Origin: SZUA-430 sp041477875
GTDB taxonomy: Bacteria > Pseudomonadota > Alphaproteobacteria > Micropepsales > Micropepsaceae
Reading direction: 5' to 3'
Assembly: GCA_041477875.1 (NCBI GenBank)
Contig: JBGOVA010000232.1
Location: 1-6,101 of the forward strand
Length of the DNA stretch: 6,101 nt
Part shown: positions 1 to 5,047 of the stretch, in pieces
How positions within the stretch are numbered: the stretch's first letter is position 1
How the letters are laid out: each line of letters begins with the position of its first letter
Notes under the pieces: generated by a model
Seen by the model: the letters and a program-made list of their open reading frames with translations, nothing else
What the model was told of the DNA's origin: nothing
Database searches by the model: none
Translations under genes and position numbers: made by a program

Positions 1-608
1 ACGAACGCGAAGGCGAGTGCGCCGACGCCCAGCGACGCCGCCACGCGTATCGTGTCCCTGTTCGTGCAGGCCATCCACATCGGCGGATGCGGCGACTGCA
101 CGGGCTTGGGCAACACGTTGCGGCAGGGCATCTTGAAATATTTTCCCTCGAACCCCGGATAGGGATCGAGCACCATCATGTTCGCAATTTGCTCGCCCGC
201 CTCGATCGCCATGGCGCGTTTTTCCTTCGCCGGAATGAAGAAGCCGCCGAGCTCGAGGCGCGTCGCGCCCTCGCCGATGCCGAAGTCGACGCGCCCGTCC
301 GACATGATGTCGAGCGTGGACAGCGTCTCGGCCGTGCGCGCGGGGTGATTGTAGTTCGGGATCACCTGGCGAATGCCGTGGCCGAGGCGGATGCGCTTCG
401 TGCGCGCCGCGGCGGCCGCGAGGAACACTTCGGGCGCGGAGGAATGCGAGTATTCGTCGAGGAAGTGATGCTCGACCTCCCAGGCGTAGTCGTAGCCGAG
501 CCGGTCGGCGAGCTCGACTTGCGCGAGGGCCTCGTGGAAGAGGCGGCGCTCGTCACCCGGGGCCCAGGGCTTGGGCAGCTGCATTTCGTAGAAGACGCCG
601 AATTTCAT
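1..608 (-). CDS. LLM class flavin-dependent oxidoreductase (luciferase-like monooxygenase), 5' part only
   Basis: The minus-strand frame is open from ATG at 608-606 to the window edge, giving 202 codons; the C-terminal part lies outside. It begins MKFGVFYEMQLPKPW, typical of bacterial luciferase-like monooxygenases (TIM-barrel enzymes that use reduced flavin and oxygen on an organic substrate, in the cytoplasm). Further family hallmarks are WEVEHHFLDEY at residues 43-53, an arginine/glycine strand near 72-80 (KRIRLGHGIR) and SDGRVDFGIGEG at 103-114. A GAGG ribosome site (619-616) lies 7 bases before the ATG, supporting this start. The family is clear, but substrate and pathway cannot be told. 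It lies 72 bases downstream of the PIN toxin gene on the same strand and may be cotranscribed with it. Its first ~59 codons and about 26 upstream bases recur at 1707-1910. Confidence 0.93.
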   Translation of the reverse strand, partial: MKFGVFYEMQLPKPWAPGDERRLFHEALAQVELADRLGYDYAWEVEHHFLDEYSHSSAPEVFLAAAAARTKRIRLGHGIRQVIPNYNHPARTAETLSTLDIMSDGRVDFGIGEGATRLELGGFFIPAKEKRAMAIEAGEQIANMMVLDPYPGFEGKYFKMPCRNVLPKPVQSPHPPMWMACTNRDTIRVAASLGVGALAFAF

Positions 609-634
609 GGTGATGCCTCAATGTCGCGATGGCG
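432..634. repeat. Direct repeat, copy A (start of intact monooxygenase gene)
   Basis: This copy covers codons 1-59 of the intact gene plus 26 bases upstream. It matches 1707-1910 in the same orientation. Identity is high over the coding part (143 of 158 bases for 451-608, counted by hand). Upstream, after one single-base length difference, a perfectly shared block of 15 bases (620-634) ends the similarity. Confidence 0.88.
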
Positions 635-680
635 ACAGTATGGGCATGCGGAGGGCGGGCTGCGCAATCGCCTGCGCCGT

Positions 681-1244
681 TCAGAAGTGCTTGAGCCGCG
701 CGCCCAGCCACGCCGCGAGTTTCGGGCAGCCGGCGCGGGCGAGCCCCGCCGCATAGGTCGAGGCGTCAACGACGGGCGCGCGCAGCCGAGCGCGTACGGT
801 GGCGACGGCGGTTAGGAGACCTTCCGCATCCTCCCGGGCGATGCGAAGGAGGTATGCGTCCGGGGTCATAACCTCGATGTCCAAAGCCTTCAGGACCGGC
901 GCCGGGAAGTCGTCGACATTGAAAGTCACGATCGCTTTCGCGCTGCTCACCACGGCAGCGGCAACGACATGCAGATCGTCCGGATCAGGCAATGTGACCG
1001 CAGGTGTATCGCGCGGGCCAACCTTGACCCGCGCCTCAGGCAGAACCCGGCGCATCACGGCCGCGGTTTTACGCATGTGAGGCTCCAGTGACGGGCGCTT
1101 TCGAACGACGGCATTGATCCACTCGGCTTCAATGCGGTCCGTCCAGGCGATGCCGACAAGTCCAGAGACGGCAAGCTCCATCCAGAGATCGCGCAGCCGC
1201 GCCGAGTACAGAACGTTCGCGTCGAGGACCGCCTTGCCCGACAT
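681..1244 (-). CDS. PIN-domain toxin (VapC-like ribonuclease) of a type II TA pair
   Basis: This 187-residue protein has a PIN fold of the PIN_3 type. It opens with MSGKAVLDANVLY, placing the first acidic metal ligand at D8. E41 sits in EAEW, the acidic cluster PDPDDLHV at 86-93 supplies D87/D89/D90, and TFNVDDF at 107-113 supplies N109 and D112. These are the expected Mg/Mn-binding positions of PIN endoribonucleases, so the catalytic set looks complete. Family knowledge suggests RNA cleavage that stops translation when the partner antitoxin is lost; the RNA target is unknown. The start codon overlaps the antitoxin stop (TGATG at 1246-1242) and there is no good ribosome site of its own, so translation is probably coupled. 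The residues after about 135 are a less conserved helical tail. Confidence in fold and pairing is high; toxicity is inferred. Confidence 0.9.
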   Translation of the reverse strand: MSGKAVLDANVLYSARLRDLWMELAVSGLVGIAWTDRIEAEWINAVVRKRPSLEPHMRKTAAVMRRVLPEARVKVGPRDTPAVTLPDPDDLHVVAAAVVSSAKAIVTFNVDDFPAPVLKALDIEVMTPDAYLLRIAREDAEGLLTAVATVRARLRAPVVDASTYAAGLARAGCPKLAAWLGARLKHF

Positions 1245-1669
1245 CAGTCGTCGTAAAGGCCGAGCCGCTGGTTCTCTGCCGCTAGCTTGTCGAGTGCGCG
1301 ACGGCGCTTCGTGTCGCGGGCCTTGCGGTGGGCGAGCACGTCGATAGCCCTGAGGCGGCGGTGAACGCCGATCGTGCGATAGGGGATCGCGCCCCGATCG
1401 AGCAGCTTGACCAAGCTCGGCCGTGAGATGCCCAGCAGGTCCGCCGCCTCCTGTGTCGTCAATTCCGCATCGAGCGGCAAAACCGCCACGCCGCCGCCCT
1501 CGGCCATCGCCTCGAGGACGCGCTTGAAGGCGACCACCGCCTCTGTCGGCGGCGGTGCGCCGCCGAGCGTGAGACGCGCGTGGTTGCGCAGCGCGTCGAG
1601 GCTCTTGCGCGCCCGCGCGGCGGCGGCCTTCCCGGCTGGGCGTTCGATGAGGGGCGTGGCTTTTTTCAT
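1244..1669 (-). CDS. HTH (MerR/excisionase-like) antitoxin partner of the PIN protein
   Basis: This 141-residue basic protein has an excisionase-type helix-turn-helix at about residues 68-115. The segment ELTTQEAADLLGISRPSLVK is followed by the wing GAIPYRTIGVHRRLRAID, the usual pattern of HTH_17-type DNA-binding domains. Upstream is an alanine/arginine-rich helical region (11-60). Proteins of this type are commonly encoded directly before PIN_3 toxins, where they bind the operon promoter and neutralise the toxin. The one-base stop/start overlap with the toxin gene fits that role. The C-terminal tail from 116 is highly charged and could be the toxin-contacting part (inference). No strong Shine-Dalgarno is visible before ATG 1669, but the truncated monooxygenase frame stops only 10 bases upstream, so reinitiation is possible. 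Confidence 0.87.
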   Translation of the reverse strand: MKKATPLIERPAGKAAAARARKSLDALRNHARLTLGGAPPPTEAVVAFKRVLEAMAEGGGVAVLPLDAELTTQEAADLLGISRPSLVKLLDRGAIPYRTIGVHRRLRAIDVLAHRKARDTKRRRALDKLAAENQRLGLYDD

Positions 1670-1679
1670 GCGAATGAGG

Positions 1680-1883
1680 CTAGCACAGAATCGAAAAAAT
1701 CGAAAGGGGTGCGAAGGACTGCGCGTATTCGTCGAGGACGTGATGCTCGACCTCCCAGGCGTCGTCGAAGCCTAAGCCGTCGGCGAGTTCGACCTGCGCA
1801 AGCGCCTCGTGGAAGAGGCGGCGCTCGTCACCCGGCGCCCACGGTTTGGGCAGCTGCATTTCGTAGAAGACGCTGAATTTCAT
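1680..1883 (-). pseudogene. Truncated duplicate of the luciferase-like monooxygenase 5' end
   Basis: From ATG 1883 this frame reads MKFSVFYEMQLPKPW and follows the neighbouring monooxygenase through about codon 59 (residues EYAQSFAP). It then runs into eight unrelated residues (LSIFSILC) and a TAG stop at 1682-1680. Over the first 158 bases I count 15 substitutions against 451-608 and no indels. Substitutions include G4S, R36G, Y39F, Y41D and F49V, the last three near the conserved EHH motif. The remaining ~300 residues expected of the family are missing, so it cannot be an active enzyme. The frame stays open upstream to a TTG at 2009, but homology to the intact copy starts at 1883. AGGG, 8 bases before that ATG, could still drive translation of a 67-residue peptide. 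Confidence 0.88.
1690..1705. promoter_or_regulatory. Possible TA operator: two direct ATCGAAA copies
   Basis: ATCGAAA occurs at 1690-1696 and again at 1699-1705, nine bases apart, about 21-36 bases upstream of the antitoxin start. It lies at the breakpoint where monooxygenase similarity ends. TA antitoxins usually bind repeats close to their own start, so this is a reasonable operator candidate. No clear -10/-35 pair could be placed with confidence. Confidence 0.3.
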
Positions 1884-1910
1884 GGGCCATGCCCTAATGT
1901 CGCGATGGCG
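1707..1910. repeat. Direct repeat, copy B (truncated monooxygenase start)
   Basis: This is the second copy of the repeat, with start codons offset by exactly 1275 bases from copy A. Similarity stops abruptly at about 1707, immediately upstream of the antitoxin gene, and at about 1910 on the other side. The shared 15-base leader block lies at 1896-1910. The toxin-antitoxin pair fills the space between the two copies. Confidence 0.87.
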
Positions 1911-1951
1911 GCATGTCCCGAAATAGCAGATCGAGCGGCGGCGGCGAAATT

Positions 1952-1971
1952 GGCAGACGGACCGTCTTGCC
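1952..1971 (-). other. Imperfect palindrome downstream of the membrane-protein gene
   Basis: Read on the minus strand, GGCAAGACG and CGTCTGCC can pair with one bulged base around a three-base loop. It lies 35-54 bases past the stop of the membrane-protein gene. It has no following T-run, so it is at best a weak or Rho-assisted transcription end. The rest of 1911-2005 shows nothing recognisable. Confidence 0.3.
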
Positions 1972-2005
1972 CGTGAAGGGGGCGCCTGCTCGGGATCAAG
2001 TCGCT

Positions 2006-2419
2006 TCAAGGTCTAATATAAACTGAGGCCAATGCGCCGATCACAATTGACTGAAATATCGCGAGCACAATTCCCCATTGGTTCAGTGTCTCAAACGGGG
2101 ACTCGGCTTCCGCGAACGGCTGCGAGAGTATTGGCAGTAGCATCAATCCCAGGTACAGAATCGACAGCAGAAGTGCTGCTAAGACACTTCCGGGTGACAC
2201 GTGAGCCTGGTTCGACTCTGAGTCATTCTCCCCTGTGTTGGCGGCAACAAAGACAATTGTTGCTGCGGGCAAGAAATACAGGGAAAACCATGTCCAAACG
2301 TCACCGACTCTTCCGCCGTATCGTTCCGTAATGGTTTGGCCAATCAGAATGAACAACGCGACACCGCCAAGCGAAAGCCAAGCAGCAGCGATCAGTCTCT
2401 TGCATGTAAGCATTCTCAT
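2006..2419 (-). CDS. Small four-helix integral membrane protein, unknown function
   Basis: This 137-residue protein is dominated by hydrophobic stretches at about 9-30, 41-62, 78-98 and 114-134, so four membrane helices in the inner membrane are likely. The loops are short; the one at 63-77 is polar and acidic (GENDSESNQ). I recognise no family motif or catalytic residues. The start at 2419 is supported by GGGGGA eight bases upstream; a second Met two codons in is also possible. Base composition is less GC-rich than the flanking enzyme genes, suggesting acquired DNA. It is the first minus-strand gene ahead of the truncated monooxygenase copy and TA pair, 122 bases upstream of the former, with no evidence that they work together. 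Confidence 0.68.
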   Translation of the reverse strand: MRMLTCKRLIAAAWLSLGGVALFILIGQTITERYGGRVGDVWTWFSLYFLPAATIVFVAANTGENDSESNQAHVSPGSVLAALLLSILYLGLMLLPILSQPFAEAESPFETLNQWGIVLAIFQSIVIGALASVYIRP

Positions 2420-2512
2420 GGCTCAAGTCCCCCGAACTCGCTGTTGGCAAATCTTGCTCTATTCGGACATGGAGCGCGCGTCCGCCGCGGACGATAATTC
2501 CAAGAGCACTAT

Positions 2513-2541
2513 TTTTTTCGAACGCCAGACGTCCGAAAAAA
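2513..2541. other. Hairpin-forming palindrome TTTTTTCG ... CGAAAAAA
   Basis: TTTTTTCG (2513-2520) pairs with CGAAAAAA (2534-2541). After one mismatch, ACG pairs with CGT around a five-base loop. It lies in the 140-base gap between two minus-strand genes (2420-2559). The T-run precedes the stem and the A-run follows it on both strands, the reverse of an intrinsic terminator. It may be a regulatory palindrome or a structural relic. Nothing else is evident in this gap. Confidence 0.4.
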
Positions 2542-2559
2542 GCGTGACGGGCTAAAGTG

Positions 2560-2958
2560 TCACTTGCTGAGAAATCCCCAAATCCCCGCCTTGACCAAAT
2601 GAGCCATGCCTTTGATTTTTCCTGGCACAACCGTTTGCGCATCAGAACTGTAGTCTTTCTTTTCAAACTCGTAGATCAGCGCAGTGCAAGCGTATTGATC
2701 GGAAAACGGCGTGCGGCCGTATGTCGGGGGCAATTTGGTTAGGCCGCCGCTGCTCCAGTTTGTAGCGGTCTCTTCTCCTGGGACTTTGCTATCTTGCCTG
2801 ACGTTTATCGATAGCAAAAACACAATGACCCTGAACCGGCCGGAGCGCGCGGTGAATAAAGCCTTGATATATTCGCTGAGAGAAAACTCTCTGAGTGGTA
2901 GGAGACTGGCCCAAAAGCGGCCGTCTCCGGGTTTACACACGACCTTCGAACCGGTCAT
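2560..2958 (-). CDS. Hypothetical protein, probably the C-terminal remnant of a longer protein
   Basis: This frame of 132 residues contains FSLSEYIKALFTARSGRFRV (about 26-43) leading into a hydrophobic strand (VIVFLLS, 44-50). Further on are LPPTYGRTPFSDQYACTALIYEFEK (76-100, predicted strands) and MAHLVKAGIWGFL near the end. I have a weak recollection of this pattern as the C-terminal half of longer hypothetical proteins; no function is known to me. The only usable ATG (2958) lies inside the 3' end of the upstream gene, overlapping it by 26 bases, and an in-frame stop sits just before it (2976-2974). There is no convincing ribosome site, so expression would depend on coupling. It could be a genuine small protein or a 3' fragment left by a deletion. 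Confidence 0.55.
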   Translation of the reverse strand: MTGSKVVCKPGDGRFWASLLPLREFSLSEYIKALFTARSGRFRVIVFLLSINVRQDSKVPGEETATNWSSGGLTKLPPTYGRTPFSDQYACTALIYEFEKKDYSSDAQTVVPGKIKGMAHLVKAGIWGFLSK

Positions 2959-3580
2959 CGGTGTTGACTTCGATCAACTCTCCCTTCGGCCAGCTGAATT
3001 GCGGTGCAGCTTCAACAACGATTTGTCTTTCTCGATATAAGGCGATTCGGAGGACCATCTGCCGGGCAGCAAGATAATCCCGCAGAAACTCATTTTTGAT
3101 CTCCAAAGAGATGGGATGGTGGACGGAATCGCGCCTGAGCCGCGCGACCACCTTGTAGTCTTCTGTAGGGCACACCCACTCGTCCTTTTCCCGTAACAAT
3201 TTGAGCGCGAAGATGACGTCCTGGTTGAGGTGCCACTCGTTGGGCTCCATCCCGCTGAAGCTTTGATCAAGAACGAGCTCGACGCCGAGGTCTATGCCAT
3301 CGTCTTGCCAGTGGACGTCTGCAGGCTTGTAGAATTTGGAACTGGCATAGACGCCTTGCGTGTGGCCGAGCCCGATATCCGACCACCCGAGGCCTTTGGC
3401 ATCGCTGCGCTTGGCAAGAGGGAACGCTACGCTGCCCAGTCCGAGGAATTCCGCACGATACCCGAGATCACCTATGTGGCCGACTTCCTCAATATGTTCT
3501 GAAGTTCGCAGCGGCACCCAAACAGCATCGGTAAAGTGACGCCGGCGGATATTCCTCATTTCAAACCAATCTTGATTCAT
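2933..3580 (-). CDS. Hypothetical protein (215 aa), possibly truncated at its C-terminus
   Basis: The chosen ATG at 3580 begins MNQDWFEMRN and has GCGAGG seven bases upstream. An in-frame ATG at 3727 would lie inside the divergent gene and is unlikely. The protein is soluble and rich in W, D and E, with no signal peptide or membrane segment. Notable stretches are GLGWSDIGLGH (63-73), PNEWHLNQDVIFALKLLREKDEW (113-135) and HPISLEIKNEFLRDYLAARQM (155-175). The last looks like the most conserved part. It ends abruptly at RFEGRV followed by TAA. I could not assign a family with a known activity. My impression is that related proteins continue past this point, so it may be an N-terminal remnant; this is unverified. 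Its less GC-rich composition marks accessory DNA. Confidence 0.65.
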   Translation of the reverse strand: MNQDWFEMRNIRRRHFTDAVWVPLRTSEHIEEVGHIGDLGYRAEFLGLGSVAFPLAKRSDAKGLGWSDIGLGHTQGVYASSKFYKPADVHWQDDGIDLGVELVLDQSFSGMEPNEWHLNQDVIFALKLLREKDEWVCPTEDYKVVARLRRDSVHHPISLEIKNEFLRDYLAARQMVLRIALYRERQIVVEAAPQFSWPKGELIEVNTDDRFEGRV

Positions 3581-3661
3581 AATTGACCTCGCTCTCGGCA
3601 ATAGACTACGAGCACGTTTGACATTGCCAGAGGGCAGCCACCCCGATGATGGGAGGAAGAC
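3581..3661. promoter_or_regulatory. Divergent intergenic region serving two hypothetical genes
   Basis: These 81 bases must hold promoters for both the minus gene starting at 3580 and the plus gene starting at 3662. A TTGACA (3618-3623) could be a plus-strand -35, but no -10 lies at normal spacing. A short palindrome TGCC-AGAG-GGCA (3625-3636) overlaps the middle. Ribosome sites are clear at both edges (GCGAGG for the minus gene, GGAGG for the plus gene). The promoters themselves are not confidently placed. Confidence 0.4.
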
Positions 3662-4057
3662 GTGCTTGTTGATCTCATGAGCGGGAAGCCGATTTTGACG
3701 GTACCCTATTCGAATGTGTACCAGCAATTTCTGTCGAGGCTAGCGGGCGAGGAAATCTCGGCCATTAAGGCCAAACTTAACGAGATGATTGATGGTGACG
3801 AAATTCACACCGCGGGCTGGATGCCCGGCGATGACTGGCGCAATACTCCATTCCAGCCGATTTACGAAAAAGCAGCGCGCGGCAGCTTCGAAAGCGCCGC
3901 AAAGTGCTTCGGTTTGATGGTCTGGGAGATTTTTATGGAACGTCCAGAAACGTGGACTTCCGGACGTTTCGAAAAGGACGGTGAGCCAATCGGAAGTCGG
4001 ACGTATTTTCGCTCTCGTGTAGTGAATGCAGACAAAGACAGCGGCGACGATAGCTAG
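3662..4057 (+). CDS. Hypothetical protein (131 aa), unknown function
   Basis: A GTG start at 3662 is preceded by GGAGG with a five-base spacer, better than the later ATG at 3677, which lacks one. The protein is acidic and soluble. It opens with GKPILTVPYSNVYQQFL (8-24), has HTAGWMPGDDWRNTPFQPIY near 49-68 and a cysteine-containing helix CFGLMVWEIFMERPETW (82-98). It ends with IGSRTYF (110-116) and a polar, probably disordered tail. The tryptophan-rich central block looks like a true conserved core, so I judge the frame real. I know no function for it. It is transcribed away from the 3580 gene; shared regulation is possible. It ends 28 bases before a long inverted repeat. Confidence 0.68.
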   Translation: MLVDLMSGKPILTVPYSNVYQQFLSRLAGEEISAIKAKLNEMIDGDEIHTAGWMPGDDWRNTPFQPIYEKAARGSFESAAKCFGLMVWEIFMERPETWTSGRFEKDGEPIGSRTYFRSRVVNADKDSGDDS

Positions 4058-4085
4058 CGCGATCGGAAGTGCGTACGTGTCGGGA

Positions 4086-4163
4086 ATTCCGGAGACACAC
4101 TCCTAATTCAATACTGAACACTGCGACGCACATGTTGGTGAATTAGGTGTGTGTCCCCGGAAT
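4086..4163. repeat. REPIN/MITE-like inverted repeat, 25-bp arms, 28-base loop
   Basis: The left arm 4086-4110 (attccggagacacac then tcctaattca) and right arm 4139-4163 pair at 23 of 25 positions. The 28-base spacer has no coding potential. The arm sequence, with its GGGGACACACACC core, is of the type I associate with short mobile palindromes spread by REP-associated tyrosine transposases (IS200/IS605-like); no transposase is present in this window. No target-site duplication is evident, as expected for that class. Lying between convergent genes, the stem could also stop transcription from both sides, though it lacks a T-run. The rest of 4058-4179 holds nothing else recognisable. Confidence 0.72.
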
Positions 4164-4179
4164 GTCAGGCAATCTTCAG

Positions 4180-4863
4180 TCAATGCGCACCCGGGGGCTC
4201 GATCGTGCAGTTGATGAAGGCTGCCGCGTCCGCGCCTTGAGAACAGGAGATGATCGCGAAGGGCCGCTCGACGGGCTTGCTTGGCTCGCGCCGGGCCGGC
4301 AGTGCGCGCAATTGCAGGCTGTCGATGATCCGCTCGACGTCCGACGCGCCGATGCCGGGTGAGAGAACGCGGAGCAGGGTTTTCATTTGCCCGACGTAGT
4401 GGGTGCGGCGCGCGGGCGTCGAACCGTTTCCGTAAAAGTCGATGGCGCTGACGTTGCCGCCGCCGAGGCCGACGATGTCGAATTGCTCGTCGGGCATTTG
4501 CGCGCCCGATTGCGCGGCGGCGGCGGCTTCGGACGGCGCGGCGCGCCGGAACGCCGCCATTTCGAAACCGCAGCCCATGACCCAATGGACTTCGACGCAA
4601 TCGGCGATGGCGATGCGGTCCGTCTTGTCGGCGGCGGCGCGTCGGTTGAAGTCCTCGCGAAATTGGGCCGATGTGAACGCGAACTGTGCAATCGAACTGT
4701 CGATGGCGGCGGTGCCTTCCGGATCAGCTTGTGGCGCCTCAGCCGTCATCGGCGGCTGCGCGTCGGCACAGGCGCTCAAGACGAAGAGGGCGAGGATCGC
4801 CGGCAAACGCGACGCCGGCTTCGGCGGGCGGGCATTTCGCATTTTCTGTTGCTTCTCGCGCAT
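4180..4863 (-). CDS. Putative lipoprotein, unknown function
   Basis: This protein of up to 227 residues has a basic, proline-containing N-terminus, a hydrophobic stretch (PAILALFVLS, 21-30) and a lipobox LSAC with C32. It is thus likely a lipoprotein processed by signal peptidase II and anchored in the envelope. Position 2 after the cysteine is Ala-Asp, compatible with either membrane. The mature part holds four further cysteines (89, 98, 207, 219), possibly two disulfides, and a glycine-rich segment VGLGGGNVSAIDFYGNG (131-147). No domain recognised. ATG 4863 has no clear ribosome site, whereas Met8 (4842) is preceded by GAGAAG eight bases upstream and gives a standard 25-residue signal; the shorter start may be the true one. 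GC-rich codon use matches the core genes. Confidence 0.75.
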   Translation of the reverse strand: MREKQQKMRNARPPKPASRLPAILALFVLSACADAQPPMTAEAPQADPEGTAAIDSSIAQFAFTSAQFREDFNRRAAADKTDRIAIADCVEVHWVMGCGFEMAAFRRAAPSEAAAAAQSGAQMPDEQFDIVGLGGGNVSAIDFYGNGSTPARRTHYVGQMKTLLRVLSPGIGASDVERIIDSLQLRALPARREPSKPVERPFAIISCSQGADAAAFINCTIEPPGAH

Positions 4864-4996
4864 ACGCCGTTCCGTTCGCCGTTCGCACCGCTCTCGATCC
4901 CACGCTGCTGCAGGTTATCCGGCTTCTACGGGGACAAACTGCGCACCAAGACACCGCGATAGGCAGTGGTTGACACTCCCTATCCTTGCGATGCCC

Positions 4997-5012
4997 GCGA
5001 GTACATACTCGC
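4997..5012. promoter_or_regulatory. Perfect palindrome GCGAGTA-CA-TACTCGC upstream of the cytochrome c gene
   Basis: Seven-base arms flank a two-base centre, 35 bases before the cytochrome start codon. Its size and position fit a dimeric repressor or activator operator. A consensus TTGACA lies at 4970-4975, but the nearest -10-like TACATA (5002-5007, inside the palindrome) is 26 bases away, too far for a normal promoter. No named regulator is assigned. The rest of the 4864-5047 gap shows no other feature apart from the ribosome site. Confidence 0.45.
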
Positions 5013-5047
5013 AGCCACAACTTTCATCGAAAAGCGAAGGATAAGTC

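Noticed and set aside
1884..2009. N-terminal extension of the truncated monooxygenase frame to a TTG at 2009
   Set aside because: Homology to the intact copy begins at the ATG at 1883, the extension is Arg-rich noise from GC-rich leader DNA, and the TTG abuts the end of the membrane-protein gene.
2301..2666. 121-codon minus-strand frame bridging the membrane protein and the 132-residue protein
   Set aside because: It overlaps both better-supported genes in another frame and has no recognisable protein features.
3581..3727. Longer start (ATG 3727) for the 215-residue hypothetical protein
   Set aside because: It would overlap the divergent gene from 3662, while ATG 3580 has a good ribosome site.
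3939..3968. Inverted repeat AACGTCC ... GGACGTT
   Set aside because: It lies inside a well-supported coding frame, has short arms and has no T-run, so it is probably chance.
4970..5007. Sigma-70 promoter TTGACA ... TACATA before cytochrome c
   Set aside because: The spacing of 26 bases is far from the usual 16-18, so I do not call it a promoter.
4387..5044. Long plus-strand frames opposite the lipoprotein gene
   Set aside because: They are Ala/Arg-rich mirror frames typical of GC-rich DNA; the minus strand has a clear lipobox and signal.
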